Below, in pieces: positions 34,822 to 43,186 of a stretch of 64,000 bases of DNA. The first letter of the stretch is position 1. Each line of letters opens with the position of its first letter. Made by a program: the position numbers and the translations under genes. The stretch is taken from NCBI GenBank assembly GCA_934343915.1, contig CAKRIL010000003.1, forward strand, positions 1 through 64,000. The letters run 5' to 3'. The notes beneath the pieces are model-generated. The model was not told the DNA's origin and ran no database searches. It saw only the letters and a program-made list of their open reading frames with translations. The DNA is from an uncultured Lachnospiraceae bacterium. Its GTDB lineage: Bacteria; Bacillota; Clostridia; Lachnospirales; Lachnospiraceae.

Positions 34822-34865
34822 CATAAATGCGCTGCACATTTATGCGCTGCGCATTTATGCGCATA
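34822..34865. repeat. Nested palindromic repeat upstream of ftsE
   Basis: The stretch holds three copies of the unit ATTTATGCGC or its reverse complement, with ATGCGCTGCGCAT as a palindromic centre. It could fold in the ftsE leader or be a slipped-strand product. Confidence 0.5.
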
Positions 34866-34889
34866 ACACCATTCTATAACGGCACGCAA

Positions 34890-35978
34890 TCAATAATCAA
34901 GTGATTCCATATATTTCATGTAGTCACGAACCATAAGAGCAATCTTAAATGTTATTGCATCCTCGAACACTCTCAAATCAAGTCCCGTATTCTTCTGAAT
35001 CTTATCAAGACGATATACAAGCGTATTTCTGTGGATGAATAGCTGTCTTGATGTCTCCGACACATTCAGGCTGTTCTCGAAAAACTTGTTGATTGTCGTA
35101 AGAGTCTCCTCATCAAAATCATCCGGATTCTGTCCGTCAAAAATCTCCTTAATGAACATCTTGCAGTGTGACATGGAGAGCTGGTAGATGAGTCTTCCGA
35201 TTCCGAGCTTGGAGTAGGATACCACGTTCCTGTCGCCATAGAAAATCTTGCCTATATCAAGTGCCATCTTAGCTTCCTTGTATGAGCGCGATACTTCCTT
35301 AATCTCGTTCACAATGGTACCATATGCGATATGCACCTTGCTCATCGCCTCGGAATTAAGTGTATCAAGCACGGTAAGTGCAACCTGATTCATCTCATCA
35401 TAGCCCTCGTTAGGCTTGAGTTCCTTGACAATTATAATGTTCTTCTCATCGACTGCCGTGATGAAGTCCTTAGCCTTGGATGCAAAGAGTGTTCTCAGTG
35501 TCTCCAATGCATTGTTGTCCTTCTCATGCTTGGTCTCAACTATGAATACAAGTCTTCTCACATCCGTGTCAATATGAAGCTTCTTGGCTCTGTTATATAT
35601 ATCAACAAGAAGAAGATTATCAAGAAGAAGATTCTTGATGAAATTATCCTTATCAAATCTCTCCTTGTATGCTACAAGCAGATTCTGAATCTGGAAGGTT
35701 GCAATCTTACCAATCATGTAGACATCATCACTTCCGCCCTTGGCAAGAAGTACATATTCCAGCTGCTTATCGTCAAACACCTTAAAAAACTGATATCCCT
35801 GTATAACCTGGCTGTCGGCAGGTGAACCCGCAAAGCTGAGCACTGCCTCCTCATATCCGTCCGATTCCGGAAAAGTTGTAGCAAGAGTCTTACCCTCTGT
35901 GTCCATTATACACAAATCTATTCTTGTTATTGACTTAAGACCCTCAATCGTGTTCTGTAAAATCTGGTTTGAAATCAT
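34890..35978 (-). CDS. CdaR/PucR-type transcriptional regulator
   Basis: The 362-residue protein has an N-terminal sensor domain similar to sugar-diacid recognition domains (MISNQILQNTIEGLKSITRIDLCIMD) and a middle GGDEF-like PucR domain. The C-terminal PucR helix-turn-helix (VSETSRQLFIHRNTLVYRLDKI near residue 315) is clear. The inducer is unknown. GAGG precedes the ATG. It lies just downstream of the MsmX/UgpC ATPase gene, with a strong terminator and its own promoter between, so it may regulate carbohydrate uptake. Confidence 0.85.
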   Translation of the reverse strand: MISNQILQNTIEGLKSITRIDLCIMDTEGKTLATTFPESDGYEEAVLSFAGSPADSQVIQGYQFFKVFDDKQLEYVLLAKGGSDDVYMIGKIATFQIQNLLVAYKERFDKDNFIKNLLLDNLLLVDIYNRAKKLHIDTDVRRLVFIVETKHEKDNNALETLRTLFASKAKDFITAVDEKNIIIVKELKPNEGYDEMNQVALTVLDTLNSEAMSKVHIAYGTIVNEIKEVSRSYKEAKMALDIGKIFYGDRNVVSYSKLGIGRLIYQLSMSHCKMFIKEIFDGQNPDDFDEETLTTINKFFENSLNVSETSRQLFIHRNTLVYRLDKIQKNTGLDLRVFEDAITFKIALMVRDYMKYMESLDY

Positions 35979-36009
35979 ACAGCAACCTCTACTTTCTATT
36001 CTAAAAATG

Positions 36010-36037
36010 GTTATAATTCATCACTATCTATTGTAAA
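36010..36037 (-). promoter_or_regulatory. Possible promoter for the CdaR-type gene
   Basis: On the minus strand TTTACA (037-032), 16 bp, then TATAAC (015-010). Confidence 0.4.
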
Positions 36038-36048
36038 ACAATTTTCCG

Positions 36049-36090
36049 AAAAAAAAAAGAGGAAATACACCTTTTTCGGTGTATTTCCTC
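36049..36090 (-). terminator. Strong intrinsic terminator after the MsmX/UgpC ATPase
   Basis: A perfect 13-bp stem (GAGGAAATACACC and its complement) around a 6-base loop is followed on the minus strand by ten T. It sits 57 bp past the ATPase stop. Confidence 0.9.
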
Positions 36091-36146
36091 AATATTTCAC
36101 ACTTATTTCATATATACCGGCACAATCATCGATATGTACAGGATGA

Positions 36147-37253
36147 TTAGCAAGGAATTACTAACTCTGTATCCTTATCGAAGATATGAAGCTTAGACAT
36201 ATCAAGAGCAAGCTTAATCTTGTCGCCAGGACGAGCTGTTGTACGAGGATTAACTCTTGCTGTGCAGCTCTTGTCCTCGATATCGAAGTAAAGGTATACT
36301 TCTGCACCAAGTAACTCGTATACACGAATCTCAGCCTCGATTACGCTGTCAGGTGAAGATGCGATGAACATCTCTGTATCGTTGAGATCCTCAGGACGGA
36401 TACCCATGATAACTGTCTTGTCTACGTAAGCGCTGAGCTTCTCAGCCTTAGCCTTAGGTAACTTAACTGAGTTGCTGCCGAACATAAGAACCATATCCTC
36501 ACCGTTCTTAACGAGCTTAGCATCGATAAGGTTCATCTGTGGAGAACCAATGAATCCTGCTACGAATACGTTCTGTGGAAGGTTGTAGAGGTTCTGTGGT
36601 GTATCTACCTGCTGAATAATACCATCCTTAAGAACTACGATTCTTGTACCAAGTGTCATAGCCTCTGTCTGGTCATGTGTAACGTAGATGATTGTTGTCT
36701 GGAGTCTCTGATGTAACTTGGAAATCTCAATTCTCATCTGTACTCTTAACTTAGCATCGAGGTTGGAGAGAGGCTCATCCATAAGGAATACCTTAGGCTG
36801 ACGAACGATAGCACGACCCATGGCAACACGCTGTCTCTGACCACCTGAAAGAGCCTTAGGCTTACGATCAAGGAGATGCTCGATATCAAGAATCTTAGCT
36901 GCCTCATGAACAGCCTTATCAATCTCTGCCTTAGGAACCTTTCTTAACTTAAGACCGAATGCCATGTTATCATAAACTGACATATGTGGATAGAGAGCGT
37001 AGTTCTGGAATACCATCGCAATATCTCTGTCCTTAGGCTCTACGTCATTAACAAGCTTGTCGCCAATCCAAAGCTCACCTGAGCTGATCTCCTCAAGTCC
37101 TGCAATCATACGAAGAGTTGTAGACTTACCACAACCAGATGGTCCTACGAAAATGATGAATTCCTTATCTTCAATGTCAAGGTTGAAATCCTTAACTGCA
37201 ACGAATCCGTTTGGATATACCTTACAAACGTTTTTAAGTGATAAACTAGCCAT
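36147..37253 (-). CDS. Carbohydrate ABC transporter ATP-binding protein, MsmX/UgpC family
   Basis: The 368-residue ATPase carries Walker A GPSGCGKSTTLRM near residue 37, LSGGQRQRVAMGRA near residue 135, Walker B VFLMDEPLSNLD and a C-terminal TOBE/MalK-type regulatory domain (about 240-368, MGIRPEDL). MsmX-like proteins energise several sugar importers from elsewhere in the genome. No permease or binding protein is adjacent, which fits that shared role. Codons look like those of a highly expressed gene, much like fba at the right edge. AGGAGG precedes the ATG. Confidence 0.94.
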   Translation of the reverse strand: MASLSLKNVCKVYPNGFVAVKDFNLDIEDKEFIIFVGPSGCGKSTTLRMIAGLEEISSGELWIGDKLVNDVEPKDRDIAMVFQNYALYPHMSVYDNMAFGLKLRKVPKAEIDKAVHEAAKILDIEHLLDRKPKALSGGQRQRVAMGRAIVRQPKVFLMDEPLSNLDAKLRVQMRIEISKLHQRLQTTIIYVTHDQTEAMTLGTRIVVLKDGIIQQVDTPQNLYNLPQNVFVAGFIGSPQMNLIDAKLVKNGEDMVLMFGSNSVKLPKAKAEKLSAYVDKTVIMGIRPEDLNDTEMFIASSPDSVIEAEIRVYELLGAEVYLYFDIEDKSCTARVNPRTTARPGDKIKLALDMSKLHIFDKDTELVIPC

Positions 37254-37448
37254 TATAATACCTCCTAAAAGTTTTTCCGTTTTTCACTATCATCATTCTA
37301 CAATAATGCTTGTTCAAATGCCATACCTCAAATAGCCGAAAATCTTTGTGCGATTTTGTGGATTTTGCATATAGACATGCTATTATTTACTTTTTTATTG
37401 CACTTTATACAAAAAACCTTCTGTTTATTGCTTTTTTTGTGCAAAGAC

Positions 37449-37477
37449 TTGTTTATTTTTATTGTTTATGGTATAAA
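37449..37477 (+). promoter_or_regulatory. Possible promoter for yjfB
   Basis: TTGTTT (449-454), a 17-bp spacer and TATAAA (472-477). No flagellar sigma-D motif was recognised. The 37254-37535 gap otherwise holds only the A+T-rich leader of the ATPase gene. Confidence 0.4.
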
Positions 37478-37535
37478 GTAAGTAAGAAACTTGTAAATGT
37501 ACTTTTCACTATACATAATGGAAATGAGGTATTTT

Positions 37536-37712
37536 ATGGATATAGCAGCACTTTCCGCAAGCATGAGTCTTGCCGATGTCAACTCACAGGTCGGCATAGC
37601 TGTTCTTGCAAAGAATCTTGACACAATTGAGGAGCTTGGCGACGGCATGAAGAAGATGATGGAGCTGTCAGTCAACCCTAACCTCGGCGCGAACATTGAC
37701 GTAACAGTATAG
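37536..37712 (+). CDS. YjfB family putative motility protein
   Basis: The 58-residue product starts MDIAALSASMSLADVNSQVG and contains VGIAVLAKNLDTIEE and a C-terminal NPNLGANIDVTV, closely following the YjfB/putative motility protein pattern. The upstream in-frame ATG at 37497 is unlikely because GAGG lies six bases before 37536. The function is unknown; the family is found in flagellated Firmicutes. It stands alone on the plus strand. Confidence 0.8.
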   Translation: MDIAALSASMSLADVNSQVGIAVLAKNLDTIEELGDGMKKMMELSVNPNLGANIDVTV

Positions 37713-37734
37713 CAGTGCCATTCACCCTCAACAG

Positions 37735-37773
37735 ATACGGCACCGGAAATGCACTACATTTCCGGTGCCGTAT
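37735..37773. terminator. Bidirectional terminator between yjfB and the CvfB-like gene
   Basis: A perfect 17-bp stem (ATACGGCACCGGAAATG and complement) around a 5-base loop serves both converging genes. On the plus strand TTTATTATTTC follows. Confidence 0.85.
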
Positions 37774-37776
37774 TTA

Positions 37777-38604
37777 TTATTTCAATCTTATTGATGTCTC
37801 TGAAAGCTCTATTTTTCCCTCTTTTAAAAGCTTTCCTACCGCTCTCTTAAAGGATGCCTTGCTCATGCCGAGCTCCCTCTTGATTACCTCAGGCGATGCC
37901 TTGTCGCTGAACGGAAGAACCCCGTCGAACTCTTCTATGGTCTCAAGAATCTTCGCAGCATCATCATCTCTCTGAAGATATCCCACCTCGCGCACTGCAA
38001 GCTCAAGTCTTCCGTCCGCAGTCACATTCGTCACTCGGAGTCCCGTAAGTGTCTCTCCGACACTCAGCACACCATAGCACTCCTTCTTAGGTATAAGTCC
38101 CTGATACATGTCGTCAACCGCAACATACATTCCGAACTTTTCAATATACTGATATGCGGTTCCACTCACCATGTCGCCGCGCTTGTACTGTGTGGTGGTC
38201 TTAAGATACTTATACACGTTCATGGTCGCACACAGTCTGCTGCTCTTATCAACATATAATGCTACAAGGCAGTTGTCACCCGGACGAACCCTGTATGTCT
38301 GCTCCTTAAACGGCAGGAACAGATCCTTCTCAAGTCCCCAGTCAAGGAATGCTCCTATCTTGCCCGTATCCTTAACCTCAAGCCTTGCCGCCTCTCCGAG
38401 CACAAGTGCAGGTCTTCTCGTCGTCGCAAGAAGTCTGTCCTGTGAATCTCTGTATATGAATACGCTGAGTGTATCACCTATCGCAGCATTCTCCGGAACC
38501 TGCTTTTTCGGAAGAAGCACACGCTCCTCCTCATCCCCGAGATACACTCCGAAATCCGTCTTTTTAACTATCGCTAAATCCTGAATCTCTCCAATTCTTA
38601 TCAT
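37777..38604 (-). CDS. CvfB/YitL-type S1 RNA-binding protein
   Basis: The 275-residue protein has tandem S1-like domains (IGEIQDLAIVKKTDFGVYL at the N-terminus; another near residue 140, IEKFGMYVAVDDMYQGLIP). A winged-helix end (LPFSDKASPEVIKRELGMSKASFKRAVGKLLKEG) follows. This layout matches CvfB, an RNA-binding regulator of virulence factors in Staphylococcus. GGAGG precedes the ATG at 38604. It begins 20 bp past the thioesterase stop and is probably co-transcribed. Confidence 0.9.
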   Translation of the reverse strand: MIRIGEIQDLAIVKKTDFGVYLGDEEERVLLPKKQVPENAAIGDTLSVFIYRDSQDRLLATTRRPALVLGEAARLEVKDTGKIGAFLDWGLEKDLFLPFKEQTYRVRPGDNCLVALYVDKSSRLCATMNVYKYLKTTTQYKRGDMVSGTAYQYIEKFGMYVAVDDMYQGLIPKKECYGVLSVGETLTGLRVTNVTADGRLELAVREVGYLQRDDDAAKILETIEEFDGVLPFSDKASPEVIKRELGMSKASFKRAVGKLLKEGKIELSETSIRLK

Positions 38605-38624
38605 CGTAATCCTCCATTCATATA

Positions 38625-39347
38625 TCACTGCTCAAATACAACTATCGCATTAATGCTGCCATCCGCATCCTTAAGGCACACATAATATCTGCCGTCCTGC
38701 CATCCCGTATACGGATGAAACGTGTCACCCATTACCGCAGATTTCTTATATTCGGCAAGCATTCTCTTTATCGGCTTCTTCGCACCGTCCGGCTCATTCC
38801 GGTCAAAGAGTGACATCGCTATATTAATATACTGTCCGTTATTCACATGATTGTTGGTATCAATCATATCCGCCCTCACGTCAATAGCCGCCTCTTCGCA
38901 GAGTCCCTCAGGAAGTGCTATCTTGCGCGGGAGATATTCCATGTCAAGCTTCTCACCAAGTCCGTAATGCTCTATCTGCTCCGCATCAGGCTTCATAGGT
39001 CTTAAGCTCTTAATATTCATATACGACCACAGCGAAGCCGCCTTCACAAGTATATTTCCGTTCTCGTCCTCAAGCCAGAAATTACGGTTGCCGTAAAAGC
39101 CCTTGAACTCATAAGGCACCGTACACACCTTAACATTGTCGCAGAAGGATGGCAGTGTATCTATATCAATCTGCCAGTTGAGCAAAAACCACGCGGCATC
39201 ACGTTCTGCCACATAATCGATACCTACTCCTGCATCCTCCGAATGGAATGACGAACAATTCTGAAACAGGTTAATGAGCGCCGGAATCGTGAGCTTCCTG
39301 TCATTTGCACACTCCGAATACCTGATTCTTGCATTATAGCTGTACAT
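38625..39347 (-). CDS. Acyl-ACP thioesterase
   Basis: The 240-residue protein has two hot-dog halves. The first contains IRYSECANDRKLTIPALINLFQ and the second AAIDVRADMIDTNNHVNNGQYI, including the catalytic region D-x-N-x-H-V-N-N. It should release fatty acids from acyl carrier protein. The ATG at 39347 has GGGG six bases upstream; the frame continues back through the tRNA-Ser gene, which cannot be coding. It is followed by the CvfB-like gene. Confidence 0.9.
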   Translation of the reverse strand: MYSYNARIRYSECANDRKLTIPALINLFQNCSSFHSEDAGVGIDYVAERDAAWFLLNWQIDIDTLPSFCDNVKVCTVPYEFKGFYGNRNFWLEDENGNILVKAASLWSYMNIKSLRPMKPDAEQIEHYGLGEKLDMEYLPRKIALPEGLCEEAAIDVRADMIDTNNHVNNGQYINIAMSLFDRNEPDGAKKPIKRMLAEYKKSAVMGDTFHPYTGWQDGRYYVCLKDADGSINAIVVFEQ

Positions 39348-39416
39348 AAGCATCCCCCTTTTCACCGTATAAAGTAAAAAGCACATTACAGTCTCCCATA
39401 ATGTGCTCGACGCAAA

Positions 39417-39504
39417 CGGAAACGGCGGGATTCGAACCCGCGTGCCGGTTGCCCGACAACTTGATTTCGAGTCAAGCTCGTTATGGCCACTTCGATACGT
39501 TTCC
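39417..39504 (-). tRNA. tRNA-Ser (anticodon CGA)
   Basis: The 88-nt class II tRNA has acceptor GGAAACG pairing with CGTTTCC, the anticodon loop CTCGAAA (anticodon CGA), a long variable arm and the T-arm GGTTCGAATCC. CCA is not encoded. Confidence 0.95.
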
Positions 39505-39533
39505 ATAGATTGTTGTAAAGTCTTAAAAGACCT

Positions 39534-39542
39534 ATTATACCA
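39534..39542 (-). promoter_or_regulatory. Extended -10 promoter for tRNA-Ser(CGA)
   Basis: On the minus strand TGGTATAAT gives an extended -10 (TATAAT at 539-534), about 30 bp before the tRNA. No clear -35 was seen. Confidence 0.45.
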
Positions 39543-39544
39543 AC

Positions 39545-39572
39545 AAAGGCATCACGCTGACGTGATGCCTTT
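39545..39572 (-). terminator. Perfect hairpin between tRNA-Gln and tRNA-Ser
   Basis: A 12-bp perfect stem (AAAGGCATCACG and complement) with a CTGA loop lies 2 bp past the tRNA-Gln 3' end. The T tract is short (TTTGTT), so it may be a weak terminator or processing signal. Confidence 0.55.
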
Positions 39573-39574
39573 AA

Positions 39575-39646
39575 CTGGGCTACCAGGGCTCGAACCTGGA
39601 AATGCTGGAGTCAGAGTCCAGTGCCTTACCATTTGGCTATAGCCCA
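39575..39646 (-). tRNA. tRNA-Gln (anticodon CUG)
   Basis: The 72-nt tRNA has acceptor TGGGCTA with TAGCCCA, the anticodon arm CTGGA-CTCTGAC-TCCAG (anticodon CTG) and the T-arm CCAGG-TTCGAGC-CCTGG. Confidence 0.95.
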
Positions 39647-39680
39647 ATGTGTACTGCGCTCTTGCGCTGCAACATGATGT

Positions 39681-39709
39681 ATTATATATCACCTTTTTTG
39701 AAAATGCAA
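39681..39709 (-). promoter_or_regulatory. Sigma-A promoter for tRNA-Gln
   Basis: On the minus strand TTGCAT (709-704), a 17-bp spacer and TATAAT (686-681). Confidence 0.6.
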
Positions 39710-39781
39710 GTACTTTTTTGAAATTTTTTAATTTTTTTTAATATATATAAAACTGCTGCATTTTACAGGGAGTTTCCGGTG

Positions 39782-40510
39782 CTATCCCTCTATAAGCTGC
39801 CTTGTGTACGGCTCCTTCGGATTGTCAAAAAGCTCCTGTGTCTCCCCGCTCTCAACAATATGTCCGTCCTTCATGACAATAATTCTGTCGCAAAGCTGGT
39901 ACACAACATCAATATCATGCGATATGAATATATATGTGAGCCCGAATTCTTCCTTAAGCTCCAGCAGCAGCTCCATAATCTGAGCCTGTATCGTCACATC
40001 AAGCGCCGATAACGGTTCATCCGCTATTACAAGCTGCGGGCGCGCAATAAGTGCCGCGGCAATGCTTATTCTCTGTCTCTGTCCGCCGCTGAGCTGTGAA
40101 GGATGTCTGCGTGCATACGTTGCATCAAGCCCGACACGCACAAGCATATCGTCAATCCTCTCATCAAGCGCCTTCTTATCCTTCACCCCTGACAGAATGA
40201 GCGGTTCCTTAAGTATTCTTCCGACAGTCCAAGCCGGATTAAGTGACGAATACGGATCCTGAAAAATCATCTGCGGTCTTTTTGACATATGGACAATTTC
40301 CCCGTCATACAGCGGATTCATACCGAGAATCGTCTTCGACAATGTGGACTTGCCGCAGCCCGATTCCCCGACAATTCCGAGTATTTCCCCTTCATTGACA
40401 TCAAAATTAATGTCATACAACACCTGTTTTTTTGATGTACGGGCAAAAATTGATTTTGTGTTATTCTTATAATATGCATTAAGCTGTCTTACTTCAAGAA
40501 TATGTCCCAT
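39782..40510 (-). CDS. Peptide/nickel-family ABC importer, second ATPase (DppF/NikE type)
   Basis: The 242-residue ATPase has Walker A GESGCGKSTLSKTIL near residue 50, signature LSGGQRQRISIAAAL near residue 137 and Walker B VIADEPLSALD. It lacks the C-terminal oligopeptide_HPY extension usual in OppF, which favours a NikE-like or short Dpp type. GAGAGG precedes its ATG. It is the last of five co-oriented importer genes. Confidence 0.9.
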   Translation of the reverse strand: MGHILEVRQLNAYYKNNTKSIFARTSKKQVLYDINFDVNEGEILGIVGESGCGKSTLSKTILGMNPLYDGEIVHMSKRPQMIFQDPYSSLNPAWTVGRILKEPLILSGVKDKKALDERIDDMLVRVGLDATYARRHPSQLSGGQRQRISIAAALIARPQLVIADEPLSALDVTIQAQIMELLLELKEEFGLTYIFISHDIDVVYQLCDRIIVMKDGHIVESGETQELFDNPKEPYTRQLIEG

Positions 40511-40522
40511 TGTCCTCTCCGT

Positions 40523-41344
40523 CTATCCCTTGATTCCTGCTCTGATTCTTCTGCTCCTGTCGGGTATCGCAGCTATAAGCTGTCTTGTATACTCCTCCTT
40601 AGGTTTTGCAAAGATATCCTCCACGGTTCCCTGCTCCACAACCATTCCTCTGCACATTACCACAACCCTGTCGGCAAAGTTCCTCAACAGCTTCAGGTCA
40701 TGAGTAATAAATATGATACCCATATTATACTCCGTGCGCATTCTTTCAATAAGCTCGATAATTCCCTTCTGAGTGGTCACATCGAGCGCCGTCGTCGGCT
40801 CATCACACAGAAGATATCCCGGTCTGCATATTGTTCCCATCGCAATCATCACACGCTGGCGCATACCTCCCGACAGCTCATGAGGATAGCTCGAATATAT
40901 CCTCTCCGGCTGTTCAAGCCTCGCATCCTCAAGTGCCGACAATGCACGCTCCTTAAGCTGCGCCTTTAAAAGTCTTCCCTCATGAAGTTTTACCGCCTCC
41001 TCAAGCTGCTTTCCTATGCGCATAGCAGGGTTAAGGCTTGTCATCGGCTCCTGAAAAATCATCGCTATCTCGCCGCCTCTTACCTTAGAGAACGCGGCTT
41101 CGTCAAGCTGTGTAAGCACCTTTCCGTCAAGACTTATGCTTCCATTCGTTATCTCTGCCGCCGGATTTAAAAGTCCCATAATCGAAAGTGCCGTCATCGT
41201 CTTACCGGAGCCGGACTCTCCAACTATTCCGAGGACTTCACCACGGCTGACCGACATACTCACTTCATCAAGCACGCGCCTGTCACCGAACTGTACCGTA
41301 AGCTTCTCTATCTCAAGCATATGCTGGCACTCCTTTTCCATCAT
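40523..41344 (-). CDS. Peptide/nickel-family ABC importer, first ATPase (DppD/NikD type)
   Basis: The 273-residue ATPase shows Walker A GESGSGKTMTALSIM near residue 39, LSGGMRQRVMIAMGT near residue 160 and Walker B YLLCDEPTTALDV. The start overlaps the permease stop as ATGATG; an internal ATG at 41320 after AAAAGGAG is an alternative. Like its partner it is shorter than canonical OppD. Confidence 0.9.
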   Translation of the reverse strand: MMEKECQHMLEIEKLTVQFGDRRVLDEVSMSVSRGEVLGIVGESGSGKTMTALSIMGLLNPAAEITNGSISLDGKVLTQLDEAAFSKVRGGEIAMIFQEPMTSLNPAMRIGKQLEEAVKLHEGRLLKAQLKERALSALEDARLEQPERIYSSYPHELSGGMRQRVMIAMGTICRPGYLLCDEPTTALDVTTQKGIIELIERMRTEYNMGIIFITHDLKLLRNFADRVVVMCRGMVVEQGTVEDIFAKPKEEYTRQLIAAIPDRSRRIRAGIKG

Positions 41345-42192
41345 ATCTCCTCATCCGCAGTCTTTACCCTTATGCCTTCGGCAAGGAGTGAAAAACCAAG
41401 TACAAAAAGCACAATCGTCATTCCCGGCATAACCGCATACCAAGGTGCCGTGAACAGATAGCTCTGTGCATCCGACAGCATGCTTCCAAGGCTCGCATCA
41501 GGCGGCTGTATGCCTATTCCAAGATAGCTCAGTCCTGCCTCCGCAAGCACCGCATTGTTGAATCCGATTGTCACCGTGACAAACAGGGTCGGAAGTATAT
41601 TGGGAAATATATGTCTGAATATGATTCTTAAACTTCCCGCGCCCATAAGGCCTGCGCTCTTTACAAAGTCGCGTTCCTTAAGGCTTATATACTCGCTTCT
41701 TACGATGCGGGCAAAGCTCGGAATGAACAGGATTCCGAGTGCAATAATTACATTGTACTTACCCGGTCCTGCAATACTGACTATTACAAGTGCAAGAAGT
41801 ATGCTCGGAAATCCGTTGAGTGCATCATTGATTCTCATGACTATCTCATCAACGATTCCTCCGTAATATCCCGTAACCGCTCCTATTATGGTTCCTATGC
41901 TCCCTCCGATGGCGACAGTTGACACCGCCACCAGCCCCGTCATGCTTATCCCCTTGAGAACACGGCTGAAAATATCCCTTCCGAAATTATCCGTTCCCAT
42001 TATATGCTTCAGACATGGTGACATAAATTTCTCAGAGGCATTCATGGCATTCGGGTCATACGGTGTATGTATAAGACCAACGAACATCAATATGACAAAA
42101 GCAGCCGTCAGGGCTCCTCCCGTCACAATATACATATTCTTCTTTCTCAGTGTTCCCTTGCGGGCTTTTGTCCTGTTTTTCATATGCCTCAC
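41341..42192 (-). CDS. Peptide/nickel-family ABC importer permease (DppC type)
   Basis: The 283-residue permease has a cytoplasmic N-terminus rich in Arg and Lys, one helix (GGALTAAFVILMFVGLI), an outer segment with GTDNFGRDIFSRVLKG, and further helices. The EAA loop (SEYISLKERDFVKSAGLMGAGSL) is near residue 165. The start is GTG at 42192 overlapping the preceding TGA; the ATG at 42183 is possible. Confidence 0.9.
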   Translation of the reverse strand: MRHMKNRTKARKGTLRKKNMYIVTGGALTAAFVILMFVGLIHTPYDPNAMNASEKFMSPCLKHIMGTDNFGRDIFSRVLKGISMTGLVAVSTVAIGGSIGTIIGAVTGYYGGIVDEIVMRINDALNGFPSILLALVIVSIAGPGKYNVIIALGILFIPSFARIVRSEYISLKERDFVKSAGLMGAGSLRIIFRHIFPNILPTLFVTVTIGFNNAVLAEAGLSYLGIGIQPPDASLGSMLSDAQSYLFTAPWYAVMPGMTIVLFVLGFSLLAEGIRVKTADEEI

Positions 42193-43148
42193 TGTTCTCT
42201 GACCCTCGGGTCAATATACCTGTACAGAATATCAACCACAAAATACACAATAACAACCGCCGATACGATATAGAGCATAAGCGCCTGAACAACAGGATAA
42301 TCTCTCGTAGATATCGACGACACAAGAAGTCTGCCGATTCCCGGAAGTCCGAACACCTGCTCAACAACTATACTTCCCGCTGCTATCTCCGCCGCTATGA
42401 CACCTATGAAGGTTACTACCGGAATCATGGCATTCTTAAGCACATGTCCAAATAGCACACGCCATCTGCGCGCACCCTTGCTGTATGCAGTTCTCACATA
42501 GTCGGACTTAAGCTGCGTGATAATCGAATTACGAAGAAACTTCGCAGTCATGGCTGCCTTGGGTATCGCTACCGTCACAGCCGGGAAAAGCATATATCTT
42601 ATGTATCCCAACACGTTTTCCTTATAACTTACATATCCTCCCGGCGTAAACCATCTCATGATGAGGCCGAAAAAATATATGATTATTATTCCGAGAAAAA
42701 ACGACGGAATGCTCATTGTGAACTGCGAAAGTACGTTGAGCACGCCATCAACCCATCTGTGCTTCGTTCCTCCCCAAAATATACCGATGGGAATTGAAAA
42801 TATTATGATAAGCACCAGTGACATTCCTGCAAGTGTAAGCGTCACCGGCAGCTTACCCGCGATAAGGCGTGTCACCGCCATCTGTTCGTTGAGATTCTCC
42901 TGATAGCGGTAACTTCTGCCCAAATCACCTGTCAGAACGCCCTTAAGCCAATTCATATAGCGTTCCGGCATAGAAGCATTAAGCCCAAGCTGCTCGCGCA
43001 GTGCCTCCACCTTCTCCTCAGTCGCCTCCGTTCCGAGAATCGAGAGCGCAGGGTCACCCGGTATCACCTGAAATATGAGAAACACCAGCATTGATATGAG
43101 AAAAAGTGTCAGTATAAGAGTTATCAGCTTCTTTAAAATGTATTTCAT
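42189..43148 (-). CDS. Peptide/nickel-family ABC importer permease (DppB type)
   Basis: The 319-residue permease has the family N-terminus (YILKKLITLILTLFLISMLVFL), conserved PGDPALSILG, and a C-terminal EAA loop (LKSDYVRTAYSKGARRW near residue 205). GGGAG precedes the ATG. It follows the substrate-binding lipoprotein by 38 bp. Confidence 0.92.
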   Translation of the reverse strand: MKYILKKLITLILTLFLISMLVFLIFQVIPGDPALSILGTEATEEKVEALREQLGLNASMPERYMNWLKGVLTGDLGRSYRYQENLNEQMAVTRLIAGKLPVTLTLAGMSLVLIIIFSIPIGIFWGGTKHRWVDGVLNVLSQFTMSIPSFFLGIIIIYFFGLIMRWFTPGGYVSYKENVLGYIRYMLFPAVTVAIPKAAMTAKFLRNSIITQLKSDYVRTAYSKGARRWRVLFGHVLKNAMIPVVTFIGVIAAEIAAGSIVVEQVFGLPGIGRLLVSSISTRDYPVVQALMLYIVSAVVIVYFVVDILYRYIDPRVREQ

Positions 43149-43186
43149 ACTATTCTCCCATGCCGCTGATGGCGGCAGATATTACA

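Noticed and set aside
38625..39506. Thioesterase start at 39506
   Set aside because: That start lies inside the tRNA-Ser gene; the ATG at 39347 has a ribosome site.
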